Shown here: in pieces, positions 13,301 through 22,918 of the stretch
Layout of the letters: each line of letters begins with the position of its first letter
Numbering within the stretch: position 1 is the first letter of the stretch
Made by a program: the position numbers and the translations under genes
Notes under the pieces: generated by a model
What the model was told of the DNA's origin: nothing
Databases searched by the model: none
Seen by the model: the letters and a program-made list of their open reading frames with translations, nothing else
NCBI RefSeq assembly: GCF_035083965.1
Contig: NC_089723.1
Location: 32,677,193 to 32,741,192 of the forward strand
DNA: 64,000 nt
Reading direction: 5' to 3'
Source of the DNA: Branchiostoma lanceolatum
Lineage: Eukaryota; Chordata; Leptocardii; Amphioxiformes; Branchiostomatidae

Positions 13301-14902
13301 TTCTTAAAAAGAATTTGCCTCGTGTCTTCCTACAGGGAGATCGCCTGTCCTACGGGATGGCCATTCTACTGGCTATGGTGGTGTCACTTGTCGTCATCAC
13401 TGACTTCCTGCCACGGTCTACCATTATCCCATTCATCGGTGAGTCACGGCAGAACACCACCATTGTCCTGATTGAATTATCATCGTTTAACTTATTAACA
13501 AGCTCTTTCTTAGAGTCGATTACGCATGTGCTGTGTCAACGGTGAAAACCCCTGGCTTGTTAGCAGTTCTTGTCTCCACATTGTCTCGAATTGGATAACA
13601 ATGCCCAGACGGGTTTTGTTTGCGTCTCAGGGGCCTTCACCTTTGACACTGCACATGTTTACTCGAATCTACGAAAGCTCTTATTACACCACATTTTCTC
13701 ATACCGATGTTGTCAGGTCAATGGTCAAAGGCAACAAAACACACAAAACGTAACTCGTGTATAGATATACACTTTATAATTTTGTTTGGTTTCCGCAAAC
13801 AACCCTAGCCTGAGTGTCATCCTGTTTCAGTTCCAGGCCAAGGTAGAGCCTGGAACTGAAACAGGATTACACTCAGGCTAAAACAACCCGACCGGTTTGG
13901 AAATATGACATCGACATTAATTGGGGCTTAAACATTTGTTGATTATCTACTGTCATTATGATAAACATCGCATTAATTAGAGGCCCCGTGTTGATTCTCT
14001 GTTTGTTTCATTGCCTTGCAGGAACGTTCGTGGTGGTATCCATGTCGCTCATGGCAGTCTTCATGCTGGCAACCGTCGGTATCATCAACGTCTCGTGCAA
14101 GCAGGGCAAGGTCCCCTCCTGGGTCCGAAATGTGTTCCTCAGGTCAGCTCATATGTTATTACATCTGCTTGGGTCTGGGCCATAAAGACAGTCTAGATCC
14201 ATTAACAACATTACATGAGATGTTACATTTCCCACTATCTTGTGTTGAACAATTGTAAGGAGCTGTGGCTACAAACAGATCACATACCAAGTTGCACATC
14301 CAACGAAAAGGTTAATGTGCCACACTTCACACCTTTTCCCTAGCCTACACAATTAAGTCGTTTCATCAGGACACACAGTCAAGCAAACAGCTGGGTAGCA
14401 ATACGTTTCAGTATGGTTAATGTAAGTGCAGCGATAGAATCCAAAAAGAGATAGATATATCCTATCACGTATCTTGGCGTGACAACAAATCTGCTTCTGG
14501 TCCACCAGGTGCATGGCCCGGTGTCTCCTGATGGGTAACATGGCTAAGGAGACCGACAAACCCGAGGCCGTCCCCAACAAAGTCTACGTCGAGGAGGCTG
14601 GCAACGACAACGGCGCCTTTGCAACCTTTGGCGAAGAGCAGGTGCTGTGGGACAAGTTCAAGTCCACGGGCGACCCTCCGCCAGACGTCCCGGCCATGAT
14701 GCCCGGCATGAAGGTGATGATCTACGCCATCAGGAAGAGCCTGGACCGCCTGAACGTCACCATCGAAGGCCTCCGTCCGGACGAGGAGGAGGAGAGCGAG
14801 TGGATGCGCCTGTCCTACGTGCTGGACCGCCTGTGCCTGTTCCTGTACATCATCGGCCTGATTGCCGCCGTGCCCCTGTCCCTGTTCCTCGGACGCTCTT
14901 AG
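1348..14902 (+). CDS. Chimeric CUB/LDLa/Frizzled/kringle/sushi pentameric ligand-gated ion channel (5' incomplete)
   Basis: Predicted plasma-membrane receptor-channel. Exons: 1348-1569, 2196-2273, 2610-2753, 3345-3464, 4137-4389, 4743-4888, 5355-5600, 6034-6057, 6385-6516, 6789-6908, 8058-8190, 8799-8930, 9549-9652, 9941-10162, 10325-10504, 10926-11044, 11219-11263, 11467-11576, 11914-12083, 12760-13007, 13336-13438, 14022-14142, 14509-14902. Every junction is GT..AG and all phases join without a break (1187 codons plus TAG). Approximate residues: CUB1 1-147, LDLa1 148-187, FZ1 188-320, CUB2 321-454, LDLa2 455-494, FZ2 495-617, kringle 618-691, sushi 692-751, Cys-loop ligand-binding domain 752-950, four membrane segments 951-1187. 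Ectodomain exons are mostly phase 1-1, the class that allows domain shuffling. The first exon begins in phase 1, so at least one upstream exon, probably with the signal peptide, is missing. Two separate genes are possible but unlikely: the sushi-to-channel junction is phase-compatible, and I see no stop, start codon or signal peptide between them. Confidence 0.85.
1633..1708. repeat. Small hairpin (inverted repeat)
   Basis: Arms 1633-1659 and 1682-1708 are nearly perfect reverse complements centred on the palindrome ACACCGGTG, with a 22-nt loop. It lies in the intron after CUB exon 1. Probably a foldback element relic. Confidence 0.7.
3069..3305 (+). mobile_element. TIR MITE family A, copy 3 (intronic)
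   Basis: About 237 bp in the intron before the LDLa1 exon, ending some 40 bp upstream of its acceptor. Same orientation, termini and interior as copy 2, with scattered substitutions and small indels, so it is not a recent direct duplicate. Confidence 0.72.
4496..4557 (+). repeat. Dispersed 3'-tail repeat, copy 1
   Basis: Contains TTGTACAATTGTTGTGCAAT followed by an AATAAA-like tail. Closely similar sequence recurs at 26937-27003. The form resembles the 3' end of a dispersed retroelement; the family was not identified. Confidence 0.5.
4896..5095. mobile_element. Foldback MITE, about 200 bp near-perfect hairpin
   Basis: Two arms of roughly 95 bp (4896-4993 and 5000-5095), almost perfect reverse complements with a loop of only a few bases. 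The outer part contains CCTCCGTTGCAGGCTCTGAA and its complement. It starts seven bases after the donor of the FZ1 exon ending at 4888. Such near identity implies recent insertion or arm homogenisation. Confidence 0.8.
6549..6645. repeat. Intronic hairpin
   Basis: Arms 6549-6582 and 6613-6645 pair imperfectly (CTTTGTCAAG with CTTGACAAAG, GTACGACA with TGTCGTAC). The loop holds a short GGAA tandem run. Confidence 0.65.
6915..6950 (+). repeat. (TG)n microsatellite
   Basis: Interrupted TG/CTG run directly after the donor of the LDLa2 exon (donor at 6909). Confidence 0.85.
7487..7667. mobile_element. Foldback MITE with CGACGTTTCG core, copy 1
   Basis: Arms 7487-7554 and 7591-7667 are near-perfect reverse complements containing CCGACGTTTCGGTGACC and the inverse. 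It lies in the 1.1-kb intron before FZ2. The element at 12141-12338 has the same internal order (CGACGTTTCG, GACTGTCATCTTCATCA-type stretch), suggesting one family. Confidence 0.75.
9247..9472. mobile_element. Mariner-like MITE
   Basis: Terminal inverted repeats of about 39 bp (9247-9285 and 9433-9472) with the core AAAGTAATGCAAGTGG. The pattern resembles the TIRs of mariner-derived MITEs (known family feature). Total about 226 bp, with no transposase remnant. Confidence 0.6.
9941..10504 (+). other. Kringle and sushi (CCP) domains of the chimeric channel
   Basis: Two phase 1-1 exons. 9941-10162 (74 codons) is a full kringle, beginning ECYHGKGTNYRG and containing NYCRNPG, RPWCYV and the final cysteine pair. 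10325-10504 (60 codons) is a sushi/CCP domain with its four cysteines, VTYQCDPGY and the tryptophan before the last cysteine (ATWDNDLPTC). They lie between the second Frizzled domain and the channel. Both are protein-binding folds common in clotting, complement and receptor-clustering proteins. Confidence 0.92.
12141..12338. mobile_element. Foldback MITE with CGACGTTTCG core, copy 2
   Basis: Arms 12141-12220 and 12253-12338 match as reverse complements, including AGCCGACGTTTCGATGA and the inverse. It lies in the intron between the Cys-loop exon and the M1 exon. Confidence 0.75.
13806..13880. repeat. Perfect short hairpin
   Basis: Arms 13806-13838 and 13847-13880 (TAGCCTGAGTGT and inverse, CAGTTCCAGGC and inverse), with a loop of under ten bases. 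Intron between the M2 and M3 exons. Confidence 0.75.
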
Positions 14903-15575
14903 ATGGAGGAACTAGTGGATGACTTGGATACAATTGTTTCATGTTTTAATATCTAGTCCTTCAGGACTATGTTGTCAGAGAGATTGTTTCATACATAGAT
15001 CAAAGGTTTTAAAATATCAAATGTATAATCAAGATATGTGTGCGATTTTGTGTGTGTTTTTGAAATACTTTTTCTGGAATATATTGTTATTTAGATGGTT
15101 TGCAAACTCAAACTGTGAGGTTGTTATGACCTGTGATCCCTGTCAGACAAGTGAAATCTTTAGACACACAAGGTAAATTTCTTTTATATTTCAATATCTA
15201 ATCGATCAATACTATGTTGTTAACGAAGATCGTTAATAATTCGTCAATATCCAATGCATAATCAAGATTTTGTGTACTTCTCGTGGGCACGCAGTTTACT
15301 GCTGTACATATATACTGTCATCTTCATGAAAAGGGTGTATATTGATGGTTTATATAAGAGGTAATGTTTTACTAGCTGAATCACTGTCAGATTTAATTGA
15401 TAACTGACTTTGTACGAGACTAGTGAATGATGACATAGCAATAGCTGTTCTTGATACCATTGTGGAAACCAATGCCTGTATATCTGCATCCTGCTCTTAC
15501 TAAAATGTATACTGACCTAACCATGTGATCAAGTGTCAACTACTGTGTTATCTCTATATTGTGTTATTAAAACAA
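14903..15575 (+). other. Probable 3' UTR of the chimeric channel gene
   Basis: AT-rich, non-coding sequence after the TAG. A candidate poly(A) signal ATTAAA occurs near 15564, followed by an (AAAC)n run. No other feature seen. Confidence 0.45.
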
Positions 15576-17435
15576 ACAAACAAACAAACTGTAGAATTTA
15601 TGCTAGGCTATCAGTGAATGTGTGACCCTTTAATCATATTACGGTATTTGTTGTAAACATATGACAAAAACAAAACAAAACAAAAGGTTGGCGCTGAATA
15701 GGAAGGAATGGAACAGTAAATGATTTCACTTAATGATACTGATGAAGCAATTCAAATGTGTGAGTAGAGTCATATTTGTTTGTAATTCATGGCTCCACGT
15801 CTGAAAACGTGTGTAGCAGGCCGATGGCAAAACATCTGATGTGATAAGTTGATGCTGTGATGTTGCAATTCCTCGCACTGGCGATAGGGGTAAAGCCTCA
15901 CATTGTGAATAAAATGTTGACTGCAATACTTCTTGTCCAGTACATGATATGTCTTTTGTAGTCCATATACACGATGGTAGGTAGCTTGACACATATGAAG
16001 GATTTCTCCCCCGGCCCCGTATGTTTTCATATGGACGATGTGATAAAGACGTACAGAGGGCGTCATCAAGCGCACCTACGTACACGTTGCACCTTTATAG
16101 CTACCTTTCTATTGAGTATTGGGGAGTCAACCAGTAAAGGTTACCAACACACGTTTTTGTCTCCATTGCCATTGTAAGCATGTCAAATTGTCAACCGAGA
16201 ATCCAAATCAATGAGCTTTCCGCAGATTAAAACTCCAAATAAACAAATATGCGATAATACACCCAAGGTAAATATAAAATCATTTAACCGCGGCACAAAA
16301 AGTACGCCCACTCGTGACGAACACCCAACGTTCCCAGATCGTGAGAACAGATCATGTCGAGGAAACTATTCTTCAAATAAACAATGAAGATACTTCAAGG
16401 CAATTGTTTCATTGGAAGAAGATAAGAATATATTCCATGTCGCCACTATCTGCTATTCGGAAAAACTCACTGGATAAAGTACAATATCGTTGACTCTTCT
16501 ACACAAGCCGATGTTAATTCCCCTTCTTACATATAGTGTAGTGTTGCAGACTTGCAGTCCTTAAATGTAACGTTAATGTTGGCAAGGCTCTAGGGTTTAG
16601 TCCACGACTCCACGGTAATGTCAAAATTGTTTCTATTCCATATATGCAATTGTAAGATATGCACTGCATCCTGGCGTTAAGAGAGCTATCTTACGTCTAT
16701 TCTTTTATGCACCGTTTACTTTAAATAGAATCCCACTATATTTTGGACATATGGTGACTTGCGGTTCAAATGTGTAATCAGGTTTGTAAACTTTGACCTT
16801 TCGTCTAATCCCGCGGTTTGCTTTTTCCGCCATAATTGACCCAAATTATAACACGAGGAGTACCCTCTCTTTCTAGCCTTTACACGACTGTCATCATCGA
16901 TGTATTACTCGGGAAACATCAGAAACGCAGAGGTAAGATGTTTTGTTTGCACTACGAGCCCACTGGTTCATGCTCCGATGCTACTGCGAGCTAAAACCAT
17001 GACCTTTTGGGGGAGGGCGCGCGCTGCTAAAGACTGCGGGGATCAGTCCGAAACGAATTTAGCAAGTTCGTTGGTTGATATTTTTATGATAGTTTTTCCA
17101 GTCAGTGATAAACGTGCACAATAAACAAAGTATTGCAAAAACGTAACGTCACTCAATACAAATTGTTGATATGCGGGAGGACGCGCACGCCATCATGCTG
17201 ATCACTCCCCCCCCCCTTCTCCAATTCAAGGCACCACGCTGAGAATGAGATTTCCATCATGTCAAGCACTCAAATGTCACACAGACTACTACAGATATTC
17301 GTGTTGTACCCTTACAATGAGTAAGAGTGGAATCCCACAGGCCTAGCTACCTCAGTAATTTGTTGTTGTCTATTATATCGCTAGACGTGGTCTCTTGGTG
17401 CTGGGTGACGCTTGGTTCAGTTATGAGTCAATTGT
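15576..17435. other. Intergenic; no gene recognised
   Basis: No recognisable coding domain on either strand. At about 16932 there is a good donor (AG followed by GTAAGATG) that could end a non-coding first exon of the zinc-finger gene downstream; this cannot be settled without transcripts. Confidence 0.4.
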
Positions 17436-18397
17436 CTTAGAGACCCCTCTAGGGTTTGCGGATTCGATGGGGTGGTCTACAGGGGTGGGCTAGTGGGGCG
17501 GGCTACCTCAGCATCTACCCTTTCTGGACCTCAAGGCTGTGCATGGGGGTTTGGCCTCTTACGGAATTTCCTTGAAGAGGATCTGGGTCAAGCTGTGGGT
17601 GGGCTAGAGGGAAGGTAACAGCTGATCATATGGCAGGTGGGGGGGGGGGGTACATGTAGGTGCACCAAGACTGGTAGAAAATCCATTTATCATAAACAAA
17701 CTTCTAAGTACTCAGTATACAATGAGGATTTTAGGGAAGAGGTACAAGGGGAAATAAACTGGAAGTTGCATAGGACAGCTAGGGAATGAGAGAGCCTTTG
17801 TTTGACAAAATTCAAAACATATGTCTCACATTTAGACTAGAATATACCTGAATGCATGTGCTTGCATACAATGTACAATGTATTTGTGGTTATGTGTGTC
17901 AGTGTGCATGAGCGTGGGTTGGAATGTTTTAAGTGTGTGTGTTTGTACAATGTATAGTGTTGCTTTTGTTGCTCATTTCTTTTTTGTAGCCACAATGCTA
18001 CTGTCCTGTTGGCCTGACTGAGCAGTATATAAAGGAACAGGGAACATAGTCCTACATGTTTAAAAATCTAAAACTGGGGATAACAAACTCCTGCACGATG
18101 TAAATGTATGCAGTATGCTCATTGCCCACCTCCACCCCCCACTGTAGCATCCCCAAAGCAATATGATCCTTCAGCAAAATAAAGCATTCTTTCCGGCCCT
18201 CCCACAGAGTGACCCATCTTTTCCTCAAGGAAATTCCATTCAATGCTAAACCCCCATGCACAGCCTTGAGGTCCAGAAAGGGTAGATGCTGAGGTAGCCC
18301 ACCCCACTAGCCCACCCCTGTAGACCACCCCATCGAATCCGCAAACCGCCCACCCCTGTAGACCACCCCATCGAATCCGCAAACCCGTCTCTCTAGG
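17436..18397. mobile_element. Large foldback element with about 200-280 bp inverted arms
   Basis: Left arm about 17436-17640 and right arm about 18120-18397 are clearly related reverse complements (GGATTCGATGGGGTGGTCTA and inverse, CTTTCTGGACCTCAAGGCTG and inverse). The unpaired centre is about 480 bp. The right arm holds a tandem duplication of about 40 bp missing from the left arm. No transposase-like reading frame. A foldback or long-TIR DNA element is likely. Confidence 0.7.
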
Positions 18398-19453
18398 TAT
18401 TTAACTCTTGGTGACTTCAATTTGCAGGCTCGCACAGTTAAGGAATTAGTATAGTATCATGTTACAGGGGTACTTGACGTTCATCATGATTTACCTACAC
18501 ATTTTACTGGTACAGATAAAGTTACATTGTATTGCTACTAGTAGCTCTATTCAGATAATTTGGATTATATATAACTATCTCTTTATGCAAGGTTTTTTAA
18601 TCAGTCAGAAGACTTCACAACCCCCTGACATCTGCTTGGAGATTAGTCCAGTACGCTAATATTTGATTGATAGATAGATGCACTTAACATTGACGTCTAT
18701 GATGTTAACATTTCAAATCTCTGTAAATGTAGGCTTTAAGAAGAATTTTGAAATGTTTATGCATGGAGCACTCCTGTGCCCTGGGTTATGGAATATCTGT
18801 GGATAAATGCAAAGATATGACACAGGCAGTGGGCTGCATTTAGTTTTGTTGAAATGATGCTGTTACCATGTTGACTGTCCACTAAAAGATTCCTAATAAG
18901 TGATCATCATACATTCTTGGTGTACTTGGTCTCCTAAATCATACTCTTATATGTATAAACTTGTATATTATAGTTTATATGTAGTTGCACTGTGTGGCTC
19001 TACTAAAACAAGATTCCAAAGAATACAAACGAATACTGATGAAAGCACACAAAGAATGCCATGAAAGAAACAGCTTATTATATGTGTGTTGCACGGACTA
19101 TGTACCATTTCAAGAAAAGCTTTAAGAGAACAGTACATGCTTGATGTATGAACTATGAATAGTCTATGATTATTGAGAATCTTCTTTCAATAGGCCAATA
19201 TGTACAGTTGTTTAATGTAAGCAACAGAGATTTCAACAAAAAGTTGGTGGCCTATTGCCTACTAATATGGTGGCCTATGGATTATGAACAAAATTTCATT
19301 CCAGTCAGTTTCAAATTTGTGAACCCAGTTTGTTCATGAAAACCAGCAATTAAGGCTTCCTCTTGTTTTTCAGAGCCTAAAATAGTTTTCCTATGAACTG
19401 AACCAACATCGAAGCATTACAGAAGGAACACAAATCTTCAGGACAAATGGAAG
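18398..19453 (+). other. Upstream region of the zinc-finger gene
   Basis: AT-rich with no coding signal. A good splice acceptor (TTGTTTTTCAG) ends at about 19373 and would place a 5' UTR exon from there to the ATG at 19454. Confidence 0.4.
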
Positions 19454-22228
19454 ATGGAACAAACCCCAGTTGAAAAGCATGGTGAGGACCCTTTGCCGTC
19501 CATACCTGATGAAAACCAGAGGCCTTTTACCTGGGAAGAATGTGAAAACCAAGCAGAAGTTAGATCTGATCTTCTTGTTCACAGTAGGATGCTTACTGAC
19601 GAAAATGCAGTCCAGTGCAAGATGCCTGATTCTGTATCGACCTCGACCCAGAATGGCAGCTTGCAGCAACAAGATATCAAACTCAGAGATGACAAACTCT
19701 ACAGATGTCAGAAGTGTGATTACAGTACTGCTGACAAATTCAGCCTTTCAAAACATCTAAGAATCCATGCAGCAGTAAAACCCCACAAGTGCAACCAGTG
19801 CAACTATGCAACAATCAGAGAATCCAACCTGAAGGAACACGTGCTTAAACACACTGGTCAGAAACCCTACATGTGTGGAGAGTGTGGCTTCAGGTCAGCT
19901 TTCAGGTCCAACCTGACTGCGCACATGAAGAGGCATACAGGAGAAAAACCTCACAAGTGCAACCAGTGTGACTATGCTACCCTAAGGAAATACAACCTGG
20001 TCTTACACATGGCAAAACACACCGGTGAGAGATGCTATGAGTGTGAGACATGTGGACATAAAACATTTACCTCTGTAGATCTGTCAAAACATCAAAAGAT
20101 ACATAGTAAAGAGAAGCCATACAAATGTAACCAGTGTGATTATGCTACAGTCTTAAGTGCAAACCTGGCTCAGCACATGCTTAAACACACTGGTGAGAAA
20201 CCCTACATGTGCGGAGAGTGTGGCTTAAGGACAGCTTACAAGTCCAACCTGGTGGCACACATGAAGAGGCATATAGGAGAAAAACCTCACAAATGTAACC
20301 AGTGTGACTATGCTGCTCTGAGGAAAGCCCGCCTACTAGAACACATGCTTAAGCACAGTGGTAAAAAATCCTGGAAGTGTGAGGTATGCGGATTACATAT
20401 GTCCACCAGGATAGCCATGTTACAACATCTCAAAAGACATGAAGTAGGTCTAGAGAAACCAGGCGAATGTGGCCAGGGTGAGAACGCAGCAAGTTATTCT
20501 GCTTCTGCTGTTTACATGGTTGAAGCAACTTTTGAAACACTCGCCGTGTGTGGTGAGAGTGAGACAGCTACAAGTACAACATCTTCCTCTTCCCTACATG
20601 GTGTAGGAAAACCTCACGAGTGTAATGATAGTGATAATGCTACAGTTGAAGGGGCCAACCTAGAGTCACAGATGCAAGAATTCAAATACACTGGTGAGAA
20701 ACCCTATAGCTACCTGTGTGATGACCATGACGTCTCTACATCTGACAATTCCAGCCTGTCCTCACATACAGTAGAACCCCACAAGTGTAGACTGTGTGAC
20801 TTCGCTGCAGTAGAAAAAGTTGACTTGGACTTGCACATGGTTGAACACACTGCTGAGAAAACCAACCTGTCTGAAACAGGCGGATATATGGCATTTGCCA
20901 GGGTAGCCCAGTCAAAACCGGTTAGAATACACAGTGACAAAGAGCTTTACAAATGCAGCCACTGTGAGTTTGCTACAGTCTATAGAGGTAGTCTGGACCA
21001 ACACATGCTTAAGCACACTGGTGAGAAACCCTACATGTGTGGAGAGTGTGAATTCCGTACAGCTTACAAGGGCAACCTGTCAGCACATATGAAGAGTCAT
21101 AGAGGAGAAAAAGCTCACAAGTGTGACCAGTGTGACTATGCCACTCTAAGAAAATCCCACCTGAACTTACACATGGCAACACACAGTGATGAAAAACCCT
21201 ATCAATGTGAAATATGTGGACATAGGGCATCTTCTAGGTATCGCCTGTTGGATCATGTGAAAATACACAACAAAGAAAAGCCACACAAATGCAACCAATG
21301 TGACTATGCTACTGTCTTTAAAAAAAATCTGGCTCAGCACATGCTTAAACACACTGGCGAGAAACCCTACATGTGCGGAGAGTGTGGCTTCAGGTCAGCT
21401 TCCTCGTCCAACCTGTATGTACATATGAAGAAGCATACAGGAGAAAAAACTCACAATTTCTACCAGTGTGACTATGCTGCTACTCTAACGGAGGCCAAAC
21501 TGGACTCACACATGGCAACACACACTGCTGAAAAACCCTATTTGTGTGAACTTTGTGGACATAGGGTATGTACTAAGGATGGCCTGTTCCAACATCTGAA
21601 AACACACAACAACGAAAAGCCACACAAGTGCAACCAGTGTGAATATACTACAGTTTATAGGGGTAGTATGGAACGACACATGCTTAAACACACTGGTGAG
21701 AAACCCTACATGTGCGGAGAGTGTGGCCTTAGGACAGCTTTAAGGTCCAACCTGACTGCACACATGAAGAGGCATAGAGGAGAAAAACCTCACAAATGTA
21801 ACCAGTGTGACTATGTCACTGTAAGGAAATCTCATCTAGACGTACACATGGCAAAGCACAGTGTTGAGAAACCCTATCAATGTGAAACATGTGGACATAG
21901 ATCATGTACCTCAGCAGCCCTTACAAAACATCAAAAGGTACATAGTAAAGAGAAGCCATACAAATGTAACCAGTGTGATTATGCTACAGTCTTAAGTGCA
22001 AACCTGGCTCAGCACATGCTTAAACACACTGGTGAGAAACCCTACATGTGCGGAGAGTGTGGCTTCAGGACAGCTTACAAGTCCAACCTGGTTGCACATA
22101 TGAAGAGTCATAGAGGAGAAAAACCTCACAAATGTGACCAGTGTGACTATGCCGCTCTACGAAAAGCCCACCTAGATGTGCACATGCTTAAACACAGTGA
22201 TAAAAGATCCTGGAACTTGGAAGTGTGA
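19454..22228 (+). CDS. C2H2 zinc-finger protein, about 24 fingers
   Basis: One uninterrupted frame of 924 codons. An N-terminal region of about 75 residues without fingers precedes some 24 intact C2H2 fingers of form C-x2-C-x12-H-x3-H, joined by TGEKPY/TGEKPH-type linkers. The fingers alternate in a repeating order (KCNQCDYAT, then MCGECGFRT, then KCNQCDYA, then CExCGH), showing growth by duplication of multi-finger blocks. Residues about 335-440 and 475-500 hold decayed fingers with lost cysteines or histidines, and one finger near 21460 has lost its first cysteine. Presumably a nuclear DNA-binding protein; target unknown. No KRAB, SET or BTB domain is visible. The start at 19454 is the first ATG in this frame; an earlier ATG at 19447 is out of frame. 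The C-terminus is truncated by a frameshift (see the following relic). Confidence 0.9.
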   Translation: MEQTPVEKHGEDPLPSIPDENQRPFTWEECENQAEVRSDLLVHSRMLTDENAVQCKMPDSVSTSTQNGSLQQQDIKLRDDKLYRCQKCDYSTADKFSLSKHLRIHAAVKPHKCNQCNYATIRESNLKEHVLKHTGQKPYMCGECGFRSAFRSNLTAHMKRHTGEKPHKCNQCDYATLRKYNLVLHMAKHTGERCYECETCGHKTFTSVDLSKHQKIHSKEKPYKCNQCDYATVLSANLAQHMLKHTGEKPYMCGECGLRTAYKSNLVAHMKRHIGEKPHKCNQCDYAALRKARLLEHMLKHSGKKSWKCEVCGLHMSTRIAMLQHLKRHEVGLEKPGECGQGENAASYSASAVYMVEATFETLAVCGESETATSTTSSSSLHGVGKPHECNDSDNATVEGANLESQMQEFKYTGEKPYSYLCDDHDVSTSDNSSLSSHTVEPHKCRLCDFAAVEKVDLDLHMVEHTAEKTNLSETGGYMAFARVAQSKPVRIHSDKELYKCSHCEFATVYRGSLDQHMLKHTGEKPYMCGECEFRTAYKGNLSAHMKSHRGEKAHKCDQCDYATLRKSHLNLHMATHSDEKPYQCEICGHRASSRYRLLDHVKIHNKEKPHKCNQCDYATVFKKNLAQHMLKHTGEKPYMCGECGFRSASSSNLYVHMKKHTGEKTHNFYQCDYAATLTEAKLDSHMATHTAEKPYLCELCGHRVCTKDGLFQHLKTHNNEKPHKCNQCEYTTVYRGSMERHMLKHTGEKPYMCGECGLRTALRSNLTAHMKRHRGEKPHKCNQCDYVTVRKSHLDVHMAKHSVEKPYQCETCGHRSCTSAALTKHQKVHSKEKPYKCNQCDYATVLSANLAQHMLKHTGEKPYMCGECGFRTAYKSNLVAHMKSHRGEKPHKCDQCDYAALRKAHLDVHMLKHSDKRSWNLEV

Positions 22229-22560
22229 AGTATGCGGGTTACATGTTTCTGTGAGGACGGCTCTGTTACATCATCGCAAAAGACATGAAGTAGAGAAACC
22301 AACGGAATGTGGCCAGGGTTAGAACACAGCAAGTAATTCCGCTTCTGCAGTTTACATAGTTGAACCAACTGATAAAACACTCTCCATGTGTGGAGGATGA
22401 GACAGTGAACCCATCTTCCTTATCCTTACATAGGAAAACCTCACAAGTGTAATGATAATGATTATGCTACAGTTGAAGGAGCCAACCTAGAGTCACACAT
22501 GCAAGAATAGACTGGTGAGAAATCCTACCTGTGTGATAACCCTGCCTTCTCTACATGGTG
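22215..22560 (+). pseudogene. Decayed former 3' part of the zinc-finger gene
   Basis: Sequence after the stop continues the homology to the internal block 20360-20740 (the last canonical finger of that block and its degenerate linker). A 7-bp insertion (CTTGGAA, at about 22215-22221) relative to the internal copy shifts the frame and creates the stop at 22226. Further stops follow (for instance in AGGGTTAGAA and GCAAGAATAG), so the segment is no longer coding. Confidence 0.8.
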
Positions 22561-22800
22561 AACAGACAATAGACACTATCCAAATGCAGTGTGGTGTACA
22601 ATTGTGAATATTAATCCACTACTAACATCCAAGAAAGATAAGATTTACTGATGTCATGAGCCAAGAGGTAAGAGAGGTAGGATTGTTGTATCTAGAAACA
22701 AATTTAGGGAGTAGATGATACTACTTCAGCTCATGTACAACTGTTAAGTATTTATACAAAAACTTCAACTAAAACTCTTTTAACTCAAGTGTTTATTTAT

Positions 22801-22911
22801 TGTTTTCTGTCTGCCACAGTAGGCTGGCATAGTTTACTTATAAAAAACAACTAACACTATAAAGTTAATGGCTTATTTCTACAATTGTTTATTCTAATGC
22901 CACAGTCTATA
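22801..22911 (+). repeat. Flanking direct repeat, left copy
   Basis: Shares ATGGCTTATTTCTACAATTG and neighbouring sequence with 24279-24362. The two copies bracket the tandem array 22919-24243. Confidence 0.65.
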
Positions 22912-22918
22912 GCTATTT

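Larger units (their letters stand above)
10926..14902 (+). other. Cys-loop ligand-gated ion channel module (ligand-binding domain plus M1-M4)
   Basis: Eight exons encode a full pentameric channel subunit. The ligand-binding domain shows the VDEK-like start (exon 11219-11263), WRDHRLTW (exon 11467-11576) and the Cys-loop CNLDQYLFPFDSMAC with 13 residues between the cysteines (exon 11914-12083). M1 follows RNPTYHMC in exon 12760-13007. M2 is exon 13336-13438 (GDRLSYGMAILLAMVVSL), M3 is exon 14022-14142, and the intracellular loop and M4 are in 14509-14902. The acidic residue before M2 (D at -1'), L at 9' and D at 20' resemble cation-selective nicotinic-type pores. The vicinal cysteine pair of nicotinic alpha subunits is missing, as is the loop-B tryptophan motif after the Cys-loop, so ligand binding is probably not classical. 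Confidence 0.92.

Noticed and set aside
14647-14922. Overlapping forward frame rich in Arg/Pro/Gly in the last channel exon
   Set aside because: Out-of-frame shadow of the M3-M4 loop; the true frame carries the M4 segment and joins in phase.
16860-16931. Possible non-coding first exon of the zinc-finger gene
   Set aside because: Only a good donor sequence supports it; no transcript or promoter evidence. Left as a remark.
20710-22380. Several reverse-strand frames of 60-77 codons
   Set aside because: Antisense shadows of the repetitive zinc-finger coding sequence.
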